64,000 nucleotides of DNA from JAKPUX01 sp035353815. GTDB lineage: Bacteria; Zhuqueibacterota; Zhuqueibacteria; Residuimicrobiales; Residuimicrobiaceae. The notes below the pieces were generated by a model. It ran no database searches. It was not told where the DNA came from and was given only the letters and a program-made list of their open reading frames with translations. Location of the stretch: positions 44,005 through 108,004 of the forward strand of contig DAOQAG010000009.1 in the NCBI GenBank assembly GCA_035353815.1, read 5' to 3'. Positions 1-8,537 of this stretch are shown here, in pieces (position 1 is the first letter of the stretch; the number at the start of each line of letters is the position of its first letter). The translations under genes were made by a program, and so were the position numbers.

Positions 1-1231
1 AGCGCTGCACGGCGTCGATGAGGGCCGTGCCGGCGACGACGCCCTGGCTGGCGCAATAATAGGCATAGACGGCCGCCCATGGCAACGCCTTCGACTCTTC
101 CAGCAGGGCCAGGCGCTCAAAATTTTGCCCATGGGCCTCGAATTCCCGCAGCCGCTCGATCGGCTCGAGCAGGGCTTGGAGGAACGCTTTCTGGGTGGCC
201 CGGACGCCGATGACATAGGCGCCGATGCGGTTGATCGAGGCATCGAAGTAATCGAGGCCGATATGGACGCGCTCCACGGCGTCGGCGCGAACGATTTCCT
301 GGCCCAGGGCGAGCAGCTCATCATCGAGAATCACCACATGGTCGCTATCCCAGCGCACACCGCGCGAGACGTGGAGCATAACTTCCGGCAGGAAGAGCAG
401 CAGGGCGGAGATCTTGTCCGAGACCACCTCGGTCGGATGGAAATGACCGGTATCGAGAGTGACAACTACCTTGTTGCGCACACCATAGCCCATATAGAAT
501 TCGTGCGAGCCTACCGTGTAGCTTTCGCAGCCGATACCGAAGAGCTTGCTCTCGATGCAATCCTGCATCCAGGCGGCATTGGCTGGATAGGCAAAGATCT
601 GATCCAGGGAATCGCACAGGTTGCGGCGGTAAAGCAGGCGGTCGACGGTGAGATCCTTGCTGCCGTCGGGGATCCAGATGTTATGCATGCATTTCGATCC
701 CAACTGCCGGCCCATCTCCTCAGCGATCTTGCGACAGCGGATGACGTGTTCGATCCAGAAGGCGCGAATGGCGGGATCGCGATGGGAGAGGGTAAAGCCG
801 TCCGCCGATTTCGCGTGCGAAAAGCAGGTGCAGTTAAAGTCCAGGGCATAGTTCCGGGCTTTGGCCCAGTCGATCCAGCTCTGGAAGTGGGCCGGTTCGA
901 TCTGGTCGCGGTCGATGCGCTGCCCGCCAAAGTCACCGTAAAAGGCATGGAGATTGACACGGTGCGGCCCCGGGATCAGGGCCATGGCGGCTTCGATGTC
1001 CGCGCGCAGTTCGCTGATGGTGCGCGCCTTGCCGGGATAATGACCCGTCGCCTGAATGCCGCCGCTGAGGCCGCCCTCCGGATTTTCGAATCCGGCGACA
1101 TCGTCGGCCTGCCAGCAGTGCAGCGAGATGGGCAGGCGCTCCATCAGGGCGAGGGCGCGATGCACATCGACGCCGATGGTGGCATACTGCGCGGCCGCCC
1201 CTGCAAATTCCTGTTCAATGTGTGGATTCAT
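1..1231 (-). CDS. rhaA: L-rhamnose isomerase (3' end beyond window)
   Basis: Isomerises L-rhamnose to L-rhamnulose in the cytoplasm, the first step of rhamnose catabolism. The frame opens at ATG 1231 with MNPHIEQEF and runs without a stop through base 1 (about 410 codons; the family is about 420 residues, so only a few C-terminal residues are missing). Recognisable RhaA segments include ISLHCWQADDVAGFE, a GIQATGHYPG stretch, and the metal-site region with VVTLDTGHFHPTE followed by WDSDHVVILDDE. The start codon lies inside the end of rhaB (17-nt overlap), which suggests translational coupling. Long antisense frames over this gene are GC shadows. The family assignment is confident from the conserved segments; the C-terminus cannot be checked here. 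Confidence 0.93.
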   Translation of the reverse strand, partial: MNPHIEQEFAGAAAQYATIGVDVHRALALMERLPISLHCWQADDVAGFENPEGGLSGGIQATGHYPGKARTISELRADIEAAMALIPGPHRVNLHAFYGDFGGQRIDRDQIEPAHFQSWIDWAKARNYALDFNCTCFSHAKSADGFTLSHRDPAIRAFWIEHVIRCRKIAEEMGRQLGSKCMHNIWIPDGSKDLTVDRLLYRRNLCDSLDQIFAYPANAAWMQDCIESKLFGIGCESYTVGSHEFYMGYGVRNKVVVTLDTGHFHPTEVVSDKISALLLFLPEVMLHVSRGVRWDSDHVVILDDELLALGQEIVRADAVERVHIGLDYFDASINRIGAYVIGVRATQKAFLQALLEPIERLREFEAHGQNFERLALLEESKALPWAAVYAYYCASQGVVAGTALIDAVQR

Positions 1232-2732
1232 GTCGGGATTCTCCATTCCGTGTTGATTGCGTGATGACCTTGAGATAGCGTTCATATGACCGGGTCCAGT
1301 CCTGCTGCTGTTCGGGCTGATAGTTCTGCACCGCCACCGCCGCGCGGATGCAGGCGCGCATGGCCTGACGGTCGGGAAAGAGTCCGGCACTGCGCGCCTG
1401 GACCATGATATTGCCGATGGCGGTGGCTTCGGAGGGGCCGGCCACGACCGGGATGCCGAGGGCATTGGCGGTGAACTGGTTAAGCAAGGCGTTCTGCGAT
1501 CCGCCGCCGATGACATGGAGCCTGGTAATGGGAAATCCCGCCAGGTGGCGCAGGCTCTCGAAGACCTGCCGGTAGCGCAGGGCGAGGCTCTCGAAAATGG
1601 TGCGGGTGATCTCGCCCCGGCTTTGCGGCGCCGGCTGGCCGGTGCGCTCGCAAAAGTGGCGGATCGCTGCGACCATATCGGGCGGATTGGCAAAACCGGC
1701 GTCATCCGGATCGATTGAGGCGGCGAACGGCGGCGCGGCTTCGGCTTCGGCAACCAGGCGAGGGTAGGCATTGGCATCGGCGTCCCCACCCCATTGTGCG
1801 CGGCAGCGCTCGAGCAGCCAGAGCCCGCAGATGTTTTTCAGGAAGCGGATCGTCCCGTCAATGCCGCCTTCATTGGTAAAATTGAGCGCAAAGCTCTCCT
1901 CATCGATAATGGGCGCCGGGCTTTCGATCCCCATCAGCGACCAGGTCCCCGAGCTCAGGTAGGCGAAATGGGCGTCGCTGGCCGGAACCGCAGCTACCGC
2001 GGCGGCAGTATCATGCCCGGCGACCGCGATCACAGGCACCGGCCCCAGGCCGGTCTGTTTTTGCACTGCAGCGGTCAGGGTGCCGATGACCTCCCCCGGC
2101 AGGAGCATCCGCCCGAAGCGGGATTCGTCCATCCCCAGTGCCTCCAGAAGGGTCCGGTCGAATGTTTTGCTGCGCGCATCGAGCAGCTGTGAGGTCGAGG
2201 CGATAGTATACTCAGCCGCCATTTCCCCGGTCAGCATATAGGAAAAGGCATCGGGCATAAAGAGCACCTTGGCTGCTGCGGCGAGCGCAGCGGAGTGGTG
2301 CGCGCGCATGGCGTGCAGCTGGAAGAGCGAGTTGAAATTCATGAACTGAATGCCGGTGGTGCGGTAAACCTCGTCCCGCGGAACGATCCTGAAAAAGCTC
2401 TCCTGAGCGCCGGCGGTATGGGGATCGCGATAACTGTAGGGATTGCCGAGTAATTCACCGTTCGGCGCAAAGCAGACAAAATCGACGCCCCAGGTATCGA
2501 TGCCGATGGAGGTGATGGCGATCTGTCGCTCCGCAGCGAGGTGGAGCCCCTCAAGGATAGCCTGATAGAGGCCAAGAAAATCCCAGTAATAATGGCCGTT
2601 CGCGGTGATGATCTTGTTGGGAAAGCGGCTCAATTCCTGCAGCTCCAGCCTGCCCTCCCCAACCGATCCGAGGATGAGGCGCCCGCTGGTGGCGCCGAGA
2701 TCCACGGCGATAAAGTTCCTGGCTGTTGTCAT
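1215..2732 (-). CDS. rhaB: Rhamnulokinase
   Basis: FGGY-family kinase that phosphorylates L-rhamnulose to L-rhamnulose-1-phosphate. The 505-residue protein starts MTTARNFIAVDLGATSGR, giving the N-terminal phosphate-binding loop. It carries DTWGVDF in the sugar-binding region, AGHDTAAAVAAVP, SSGTWSLMG and the C-terminal GGGSQNALLNQ adenosine-binding motif. A longer frame runs upstream to 2858, but ATG 2732 is preferred because AGAAGGA lies about 11 nt before it and the upstream extension is low-complexity and Arg/Cys-rich. It overlaps rhaA by 17 nt, so the two form an operon. The aldolase step (RhaD) is not visible and may lie beyond base 1. The kinase assignment is strong; substrate rests on similarity plus the rhaA partner. 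Confidence 0.93.
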   Translation of the reverse strand: MTTARNFIAVDLGATSGRLILGSVGEGRLELQELSRFPNKIITANGHYYWDFLGLYQAILEGLHLAAERQIAITSIGIDTWGVDFVCFAPNGELLGNPYSYRDPHTAGAQESFFRIVPRDEVYRTTGIQFMNFNSLFQLHAMRAHHSAALAAAAKVLFMPDAFSYMLTGEMAAEYTIASTSQLLDARSKTFDRTLLEALGMDESRFGRMLLPGEVIGTLTAAVQKQTGLGPVPVIAVAGHDTAAAVAAVPASDAHFAYLSSGTWSLMGIESPAPIIDEESFALNFTNEGGIDGTIRFLKNICGLWLLERCRAQWGGDADANAYPRLVAEAEAAPPFAASIDPDDAGFANPPDMVAAIRHFCERTGQPAPQSRGEITRTIFESLALRYRQVFESLRHLAGFPITRLHVIGGGSQNALLNQFTANALGIPVVAGPSEATAIGNIMVQARSAGLFPDRQAMRACIRAAVAVQNYQPEQQQDWTRSYERYLKVITQSTRNGESRHESTH

Positions 2733-3027
2733 GACCACACCATTCCTTCTGCGATATCGGGAGCACCCTCTCCCTGTCCTGCTGCAACGATCCGTCCGCG
2801 CGGCCGCTCTTTTTTGCTTGATCGCGATGCCCTGAGGCACTAAATTGGCATGCTGCAACGAAAAGCGTCCAACCTCACCCTTAACTGTGCTGAAAAGGGA
2901 TCACGATGCTGTGCGGTTTCCCGGTCCGGCTTGTCGCCCTCATAGCCGCCGCATCGCAGGGCCAGGGACCCCTCCTTCAGCGTGTGCACCGCAACCGAAC
3001 CACAACCTTGCGCCGGGCCAAAAGAGA
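2733..3027. other. Divergent intergenic region, rhaB / YhhN-family gene
   Basis: A 295-bp spacer between divergently transcribed genes, so it should hold both promoters. On the minus strand I see only a partial -35 (TTGGAC, revcomp near 2872-2877) without a convincing -10. On the plus strand TTGGCA near 2844 has a poor -10 partner at 17 bp. The nonamer CTGCAACGA occurs twice (near 2781 and 2854). I see no small gene or RNA here, and no promoter I would defend. Confidence 0.4.
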
Positions 3028-3696
3028 ATGAAAAACAAGCGCATCCTTCCTATCTTGATTCCGGCCACTGCATTGGCCACGCTGTTCCTTCCCCGGGCTG
3101 GGGCTGGCTGGCACGGGCTGATCTACTTCTTCAAACCGCTGACGACCGGGCTCATTTTGCTGCTGGCGTTGAGTCCGGGCTCCGCGGCGGGGCATCCCTG
3201 CCGCCGCCCGGTCGCCGTGGGCCTGCTCTTTTCGCTGACGGGCGATATCTTGCTCATGCTGCCCCGGCAGATCTTTATCGGCGGGCTGGCCGCCTTCTTC
3301 CTCGCTCACCTCTGCTATCTCCGCGCCTTCACGCGTGATGTGCCGTTCCTGCCGCGGCGATCGCCTCTGCTTCTGCTCATGCCGGCCCTGGCGGTTTTGC
3401 GGTTGATCTGGCCGGGAGTTCCCCTCGCCCTGCGCCTGCCGGTCCTGCTCTATCTGGCGGTCCTCTCTGCCCTGGCCGTACAGTGCTGCGGCCGCGCCTT
3501 GACGCTCCGGAACCGCTCGGGCAGGCTGGCGGCCGCCGGCGCCCTGCTGTTCTTCTGTTCCGACGCCCTGCTGGCCGTCAACCGGTTCGCCATGCCGCTC
3601 CCATCGGCCGGGCTGTGGATCCTGGGCACCTATTATCCAGCGCAGTGGCTCCTGGCCGCCGCGGTGCAGAGCGATCAGCCGGCTGCGGGCCAATGA
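3028..3696 (+). CDS. YhhN/TMEM86-family membrane protein (lysoplasmalogenase-like)
   Basis: A 222-residue polytopic membrane protein of the YhhN family, related to TMEM86 lysoplasmalogenases that cleave the vinyl-ether bond of lysoplasmalogens. Most of the length is hydrophobic, with roughly seven to eight predicted membrane spans. Family-typical polar residues lie inside helices, for example FSLTGDILLM and LFFCSDALLAVNRF, where the two Asp residues are the likely catalytic or structural acids. The track frame extends upstream to 2845, but ATG 3028 is chosen because AAAAGAGA sits just before it and the hydrophobic protein begins there. It stands alone on the plus strand, divergent from rhaB and convergent with the ROK kinase gene. 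Its link to the sugar genes is positional only. Enzymatic activity is inferred from the family. Confidence 0.72.
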   Translation: MKNKRILPILIPATALATLFLPRAGAGWHGLIYFFKPLTTGLILLLALSPGSAAGHPCRRPVAVGLLFSLTGDILLMLPRQIFIGGLAAFFLAHLCYLRAFTRDVPFLPRRSPLLLLMPALAVLRLIWPGVPLALRLPVLLYLAVLSALAVQCCGRALTLRNRSGRLAAAGALLFFCSDALLAVNRFAMPLPSAGLWILGTYYPAQWLLAAAVQSDQPAAGQ

Positions 3697-3710
3697 GCGC
3701 TACCCTTTGC

Positions 3711-3785
3711 GCTGAAACCCCTTGTCCAGGATTTCATCTGGGCTGAAACCCCTTGCATCGGGTGCCATCTGTGCTGAAATCCTTG
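3711..3785. repeat. Three short direct repeats with 31-bp period
   Basis: The 14-mer GCTGAAACCCCTTG occurs at 3711-3724 and 3742-3755, with a 13-nt variant (GCTGAAATCCTTG) at 3773-3785. The exact 31-bp spacing between starts suggests an imperfect tandem array in the convergent gap between the YhhN-family and ROK genes. No function is evident. Confidence 0.7.
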
Positions 3786-3810
3786 TATCCGCAGCTGCCG
3801 GGTCGGTCAA

Positions 3811-3925
3811 CATCTTCTCCCCGGCCTTGAGGACCACGCAGAGAAATCCAGCTTCTTCCCCGCCGCCCGTCCGGATTACATTCTCTCTTCGGCCTTGAGG
3901 GCCACACAGAGAGCGGCGAAATCGC
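3811..3925. repeat. Imperfect duplication of the ROK gene 3' end
   Basis: The segment beginning at 3811 (CATCTTCTCC, then GGCCTTGAGGACCACGCAGA) closely resembles the segment beginning at 3889 (CATTCTCTCT, then GGCCTTGAGGGCCACACAGA), 78 bp away. The copy at 3889 encodes the C-terminus of the ROK kinase on the minus strand (LCVALKAEERM, then stop). The copy at 3811 encodes LCVVLKAGEKM in a different frame, downstream of the stop. This looks like a partial duplication of the gene end that has drifted. Confidence 0.6.
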
Positions 3926-4844
3926 CGATCTTTTCCCCCAGTGCCGCCGGGACGATATGGCAGACTGCGGCGGCGCCGGGCAGAGCTTCGGCCGCGATGA
4001 TCCGACGCGCCGGCGCCAGGAGCAATTCGCCGAGACGCACGCCCATGCTGCCGATGAGGATCAGCTCGGGATTGAGCAGGTCGATGAGCAAGGCGAGCCC
4101 TTTGCCGAGGTAGCAGCCGCTCGTCTCGACCACCTTCAACGCGAGGAGGTCGCCGGCCAGGGCCCACTCGACCACATCCCTGCCGGTCACCTCGCCCGGC
4201 GCCTTGTAACGCGCGAGCATGGCCTCCCGCCCCGCCTCTTCGGCCAGACAGAGCAGCTCGATTGCCATCATCTGCGCCAGTCCGGTGCCGCTGCAAAAGC
4301 CCTCGAACGAACCCCGTTTGTGATAGCCGATGGGCCCATCCGCCTCGAGCCGGATATGACCGGCCTCGCCGCCGTAATCGTTGGTGCCGGTGAATAGCCG
4401 GCCATCCAGGATCAATCCCGCCCCCAGCCCCGTGCCGAAGGTGAGAAAAATCATGTTGCGGCAGCCCTTGCCGGCGCCGAAACGCCACTCGGCGACCGCC
4501 CCGGCATTGGCGTCATTCTCCAGAAAAACCGGCAAGCCAAAGGTCTCGTGCAGGATATCGACGACGGGCACGTGGTCCCACCCCGGCAGATTGGGAGGCG
4601 CCAGGATCACTCCACGCTTGCTGTCCAGCGGACCGCCGCAGCTGATACCGATGGCGCGGGCCGGACGCTGCGTCAGGAATCCGGCGACAATCGTTTTGAT
4701 CCGCGCCAGCGTCTCTTCCCAGCCGCCGGCGCCCACGGCGGTCGCGAACTGTTCGCGCTGCACCAAATGACCGCCAGCCTCCATGCGCAGCACGGCCGAT
4801 TTGGTGCCGCCGATGTCGATGCCGATATATTCGTGCTGTTCCAT
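3876..4844 (-). CDS. ROK-family sugar kinase (glucokinase-like)
   Basis: A 322-residue ROK-family protein, likely a cytoplasmic hexose or amino-sugar kinase. The N-terminal IGIDIGGTKSAVLRM is the phosphate-binding motif. LENDANAGAVAEW contains the catalytic Asp, and FGTGLGAGLILDG is typical of the family. EAGHIRLEADGP retains the family His, but the usual zinc motif (CxCGxxGCxE) is replaced by a stretch reading IGYHKRGSFEGFCSG, so it probably does not bind structural zinc in the classic way. There is no N-terminal HTH, which argues for a kinase rather than a ROK repressor. It lies 27 nt downstream of the FucP-like symporter and is probably co-transcribed. The sugar is unknown; mannose released by the GH92 enzymes or glucose are candidates. 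Confidence 0.85.
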   Translation of the reverse strand: MEQHEYIGIDIGGTKSAVLRMEAGGHLVQREQFATAVGAGGWEETLARIKTIVAGFLTQRPARAIGISCGGPLDSKRGVILAPPNLPGWDHVPVVDILHETFGLPVFLENDANAGAVAEWRFGAGKGCRNMIFLTFGTGLGAGLILDGRLFTGTNDYGGEAGHIRLEADGPIGYHKRGSFEGFCSGTGLAQMMAIELLCLAEEAGREAMLARYKAPGEVTGRDVVEWALAGDLLALKVVETSGCYLGKGLALLIDLLNPELILIGSMGVRLGELLLAPARRIIAAEALPGAAAVCHIVPAALGEKIGDFAALCVALKAEERM

Positions 4845-4871
4845 AACCCGATCGCTCCCTTTGCCGGCGGC

Positions 4872-6122
4872 TCAGACCGCAACGACAGGCTCGTTTTTGC
4901 CGGGCTTGTACCCGTTCAGGGCGTAGAAGAGAATAAAAAGATAGCATACCAGCGGCAGGATATAGGAGGCGTGCAAGCCCAGCACCGGCCAATCCGCCAG
5001 GACGCCTTGCAGGAGCGGCAGAACCGCCCCGCCGACCGGCGCCATGACGAGAATTCCCGAGGCCTTGATGGTATAATCGCCCAGGCCATCGATGGCCATG
5101 GCGAAGATATTGGACCACATGATGGAGTTACATAAACCGGTCAGCAGCATGGTCCACATCGCTACGCGACCCCGCGTCAGGATCGTCGCCCCGACCAACA
5201 CAAAGGCGCCAACCGCGGCCCAGGCCAGAACCCGCGGAGCGCGCACCCGTTGCAGGATGGCCGAGCCGGCAAAGCGCCCGATCATCAGGCCCCCCCAGTA
5301 GAGGGGGATGTATTTGGCGGCGGTCTGCGCGGGCAGGCCGGCGATATACGGCTCGCCGAGAAAGCTGACGATGAAACTGCCGATCGACACCTCCGCCCCG
5401 ACATAGAGGGTCAGGGCGATCACGCCCAGGCGCAGCTGCCGGAAGCGCAGGACTTGGCCCGGGACCTTTTTATGGTCCGTGCTCATGACCGCCGGCAAGT
5501 GGGCGAAGATGAAAAAGCCGGCCATGATGAAGGCCGCCACCGCCAGGCCGATATACGGCCCCTGCACGGAAGCCGCCTGGGCGGCACTGCTGCTGTACTG
5601 ACCGAGGATGAGATAGGCGCCGAAGAGCGGCGCAAGGGTCGTCGCAGCCGAATTGACCCCCTGGGCGAGATTGAGACGGCTGGAAGCGGTCTCAGGCGCC
5701 CCGAGGATGGAAACATAGGGATTGCCGACGACCTGTAGAAAGACATTGCCGGAGGCCATGACGAAAAGTCCGAAGAGGAAAAGCCCATAGGAGATCAAGC
5801 TCGCGGCCGGCAGAAAGATCAGGCAGCCGATGCCTACGATCGCCAGCCCGAGGACGATGCCCTGCTTGTAGCCGATCCGGCCGATGATCCGGCTGGCCGG
5901 GATCGCCATGGTAAAATAGGCGCCGAAATAGCAGAACTGGATCAGCATGGTCTGGGTGTAGTTCATGTTGAAGAGGCTTTTCAGGTGGGGGATCAGCACG
6001 TCGTTGAGAGAGACGATGGCGCCCCACATAAAAAAGAGCGAGGTCATCAACAGGAAAGCCGCTTTATACGGGTTCTTGCGTGCCGCACGGGGGGCGGTGA
6101 CAGGGGCAGTGGCGTGATTCAT
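4872..6122 (-). CDS. fucP: FucP-like sugar:H+ symporter (MFS)
   Basis: A 416-residue major-facilitator protein of the fucose permease (FHS) family with about twelve membrane helices. Family features include FFMWGAIVSLNDVLIPHLK in helix 1, a glycine-rich FVMASGNVFLQVVGNPYVS in the fourth helix region, NLAQGVNSAATTLAPL, and a C-terminal half with WGGLMIGRFAGS. ATG 6122 is chosen over the upstream in-frame start because AAAGGA precedes it by about 8 nt. It imports a monosaccharide with protons across the inner membrane. The transported sugar cannot be read from sequence; in this setting fucose, rhamnose, mannose or glucose are possible. It lies between GH92 genes and the ROK kinase, a coherent uptake and phosphorylation pair. 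Confidence 0.86.
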   Translation of the reverse strand: MNHATAPVTAPRAARKNPYKAAFLLMTSLFFMWGAIVSLNDVLIPHLKSLFNMNYTQTMLIQFCYFGAYFTMAIPASRIIGRIGYKQGIVLGLAIVGIGCLIFLPAASLISYGLFLFGLFVMASGNVFLQVVGNPYVSILGAPETASSRLNLAQGVNSAATTLAPLFGAYLILGQYSSSAAQAASVQGPYIGLAVAAFIMAGFFIFAHLPAVMSTDHKKVPGQVLRFRQLRLGVIALTLYVGAEVSIGSFIVSFLGEPYIAGLPAQTAAKYIPLYWGGLMIGRFAGSAILQRVRAPRVLAWAAVGAFVLVGATILTRGRVAMWTMLLTGLCNSIMWSNIFAMAIDGLGDYTIKASGILVMAPVGGAVLPLLQGVLADWPVLGLHASYILPLVCYLFILFYALNGYKPGKNEPVVAV

Positions 6123-6221
6123 GTTCAATTCCTTTGCAGTGGGTTGCGGCACTGAAGCGGGCCGGATTCGCGCCGGCCGGGCCAGGGGCGGACGCGCAGC
6201 GGAAGCCCGCAGGGAGCGGAT

Positions 6222-8525
6222 TTACTCGCTCATGGAGAAAGGCCGGGATGTCCGGGCTTTGCCGTAGACCGGCGATGGCCGGCCGCTCATGGTGAATTCG
6301 ATGCGGCCGCCTGCGGCGATATCGGCATGATTGAGATAGAGGTTGTCATAGATCCGGCCGTTCAGTTTCACCGCAGCGATGTAGGGCTGTTTTTCGCCGT
6401 TGTGGAGGCTCTGGATGACAAACTTGTTGCCGTTCGGCAGATGCAGTGTCGCCCGGGCAAAGCCAGGCGTGCCGATGACATATTGCGGTGTTCCGGGACA
6501 CACCGGGTAAAAACCGAGTTTGGAAAAAATATACCAGGCGGACATTTGTCCCGAATCGTCATTGCCGCTCAGTCCGCCAGGTCCGGTGCCATATTCATCG
6601 TGCAGCACCTGCCGCACCAGCTCCTGGGTCCGGTCCGGCCGGCCGGAAAAGCAGTAGAGATAGGGGATCTGGTGGCAGGGTTCATTGCCGTGCCAGTACT
6701 GGCCGCTCGTGAACAGGGTATCGAGGCGGTCATTGAAACGGGATTCGCCGCCCATCAGCCCGATCAGCCCGGCGATATCGTGCGGCACATACCAGGTGTA
6801 GTGCTGCGGGGTCCCCTCGGTGATATAGGGCATGCGCGCGGTCGGGACAAAGGCTTCCGCCCAGCGGCCGTCGGCATGGCGCCCGCGCACATACCCGGCC
6901 GCCGCATCGAATACCTTGCGGTAACCGAGGGCACGCCGGCTCAGGGTGTCATAGTCGGCGGTCTTGCCGAGCTGCCTGGCCACCTGGGCCAGGACAAAAT
7001 CATCATAGCCGTATTCGAGGGTGCGCGATACCTGCTCGCCGTCGTGAAAGGCATAAGGGACGGGATCCTCGAGGGGGATAAAACCATAGCGGCGGTAGGA
7101 GGCAAGGGCTCTGCGGCCCATCCCGTCCTTGTAGTCGCTGGAATCCCGCGGCGAATCGAAGGCGTTCCGCCGCATGCAGGCATAGGCCCGGTCGATGTCA
7201 AAGCCGCGGATGCCCTTGATCCAGGCGTCCCCGAGTACGGCGATGGCATGGTCGCCGATCATGGCCGAGGTATAGCTGCTCCACATGGGAAAGATCGGCA
7301 GCCATCCCCCCTGTTCGGCCTTGAGCAACAGCGAACGCATCATATTGCTGCTTTTTTCCGGGAAGAGCAGGGTATAGAGGGGATGCAAGGCCCGATAGGT
7401 GTCCCACAAGGAAAAGTCATCATAATAGTCAAAACCCGCCGTCTTGTGGATCGTCGAGTCCGCGGCAAAGCCGGGATAGGAACCGTCGACGTCGCTGACG
7501 ATGCGCGGCTGCTGCAGGCAGTGATAGAAGGCGGTATAGAATCGGGTCATCTCCGTGCTGCTCGCGCCCTCGATCTTGATGCGGCCGAGCAGGCGGTTCC
7601 ATTCCTGGCGCAGGAGGCGGCGCGTCCGGGCGAAATCCCAGTCCGGGATCTCGGCCTCGAGGTTCCGGCGTGCCGCTGCGATGCTGGTGAAGGAGGTGCC
7701 CACGCGGGCCATGACCTTTTGGCCGGGCGCCGGGGCAAAGCTGACAAAGGCGCCCGCCTCCGGCTGCGCGTTGACACTGCTCTGGTGATAGCAGGGAACC
7801 TCCTGGGTATAGACGCCCCAGTTGGCAAAGGCGCGATCGAATTGAACGACAAAATAGCCGCTGATGCCGGCCGGTTTTCCTGTGCCTTGATAGATCCGGT
7901 GCACGGGATTATAGCCGGCGATCTCATTCCGCCCGGGATCGATGCGTACGTATCCGAGTCCCTCATCGCTGTTGGGCTGGAGGAGGATATGCGCTGAATC
8001 GCCTCCGGCGAAGGTGAAAGAGAAGAGCCCGCATCGGGTGGTCGCAGTCATCTCCACCTCGATCCCATGCTCCTCGAGCAGGACACGATAATAATCGGGC
8101 GCCGCGGTCTCCCGGGTGTGGCTGAAGCGGCTGGCGCGGGCCTCCGGGCGGAAGCGCAGCGCCCCCGCCAGGGGCATGATCGTAAAGCTGCCATAATCCT
8201 GGGTGCACGAGCCGCTGAGCCAGTGGGTGGCGCGAAATCCCTGGATTAGCGAGTCGGTGTAGTAATAGGGGGCGTGACATTTCGTCTCGGTGTCGCGGGT
8301 TTGCGGCGTCCAGTTGGTCATGCCGAAGGGCATGGTGACCGCCGGCACGACCTGGGCATAGGCCTCGAGCTTTTCCGAGTGGCGCAGGGCGCTTGGGGTC
8401 CTGGCCGGCCCGGTGCCGATCAGGGGGTCGACATGATCGATGAGGCTGCTGGCGCCATGCCTGGCGCAGCCGGCGGCCAGCAGGGCGGCCACAGAAAGCA
8501 ATAGCAGAGACTGCAGTTTTCGCAT
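6222..8525 (-). CDS. GH92 alpha-mannosidase, lipoprotein (copy 1)
   Basis: A 767-residue GH92 exo-alpha-mannosidase, a calcium-dependent family that trims mannose from glycans. A lipoprotein signal ends in LLAAGC with Cys20 as the lipid site, so it is membrane-anchored and possibly surface-exposed. The N-terminal beta-sandwich begins around DHVDPLIGTG and includes MPFGMTNWTPQT. The catalytic alpha-toroid carries GNEPCHQIPYLY and, at about residue 654, GNDDSGQMSAWY, the Asp pair typical of the catalytic base. It starts 12 nt after the next upstream GH92 gene ends, which indicates an operon. The three GH92 copies here differ enough to suggest different linkages rather than recent duplication. 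Confidence 0.92.
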   Translation of the reverse strand: MRKLQSLLLLSVAALLAAGCARHGASSLIDHVDPLIGTGPARTPSALRHSEKLEAYAQVVPAVTMPFGMTNWTPQTRDTETKCHAPYYYTDSLIQGFRATHWLSGSCTQDYGSFTIMPLAGALRFRPEARASRFSHTRETAAPDYYRVLLEEHGIEVEMTATTRCGLFSFTFAGGDSAHILLQPNSDEGLGYVRIDPGRNEIAGYNPVHRIYQGTGKPAGISGYFVVQFDRAFANWGVYTQEVPCYHQSSVNAQPEAGAFVSFAPAPGQKVMARVGTSFTSIAAARRNLEAEIPDWDFARTRRLLRQEWNRLLGRIKIEGASSTEMTRFYTAFYHCLQQPRIVSDVDGSYPGFAADSTIHKTAGFDYYDDFSLWDTYRALHPLYTLLFPEKSSNMMRSLLLKAEQGGWLPIFPMWSSYTSAMIGDHAIAVLGDAWIKGIRGFDIDRAYACMRRNAFDSPRDSSDYKDGMGRRALASYRRYGFIPLEDPVPYAFHDGEQVSRTLEYGYDDFVLAQVARQLGKTADYDTLSRRALGYRKVFDAAAGYVRGRHADGRWAEAFVPTARMPYITEGTPQHYTWYVPHDIAGLIGLMGGESRFNDRLDTLFTSGQYWHGNEPCHQIPYLYCFSGRPDRTQELVRQVLHDEYGTGPGGLSGNDDSGQMSAWYIFSKLGFYPVCPGTPQYVIGTPGFARATLHLPNGNKFVIQSLHNGEKQPYIAAVKLNGRIYDNLYLNHADIAAGGRIEFTMSGRPSPVYGKARTSRPFSMSE

Positions 8526-8537
8526 GGATATTCTCGC

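Noticed and set aside
2733..3027. A rhamnose-responsive operator between rhaB and the YhhN gene
   Set aside because: Only a nonamer repeat and weak -35 boxes are visible, without a palindrome or a regulator gene beside it.
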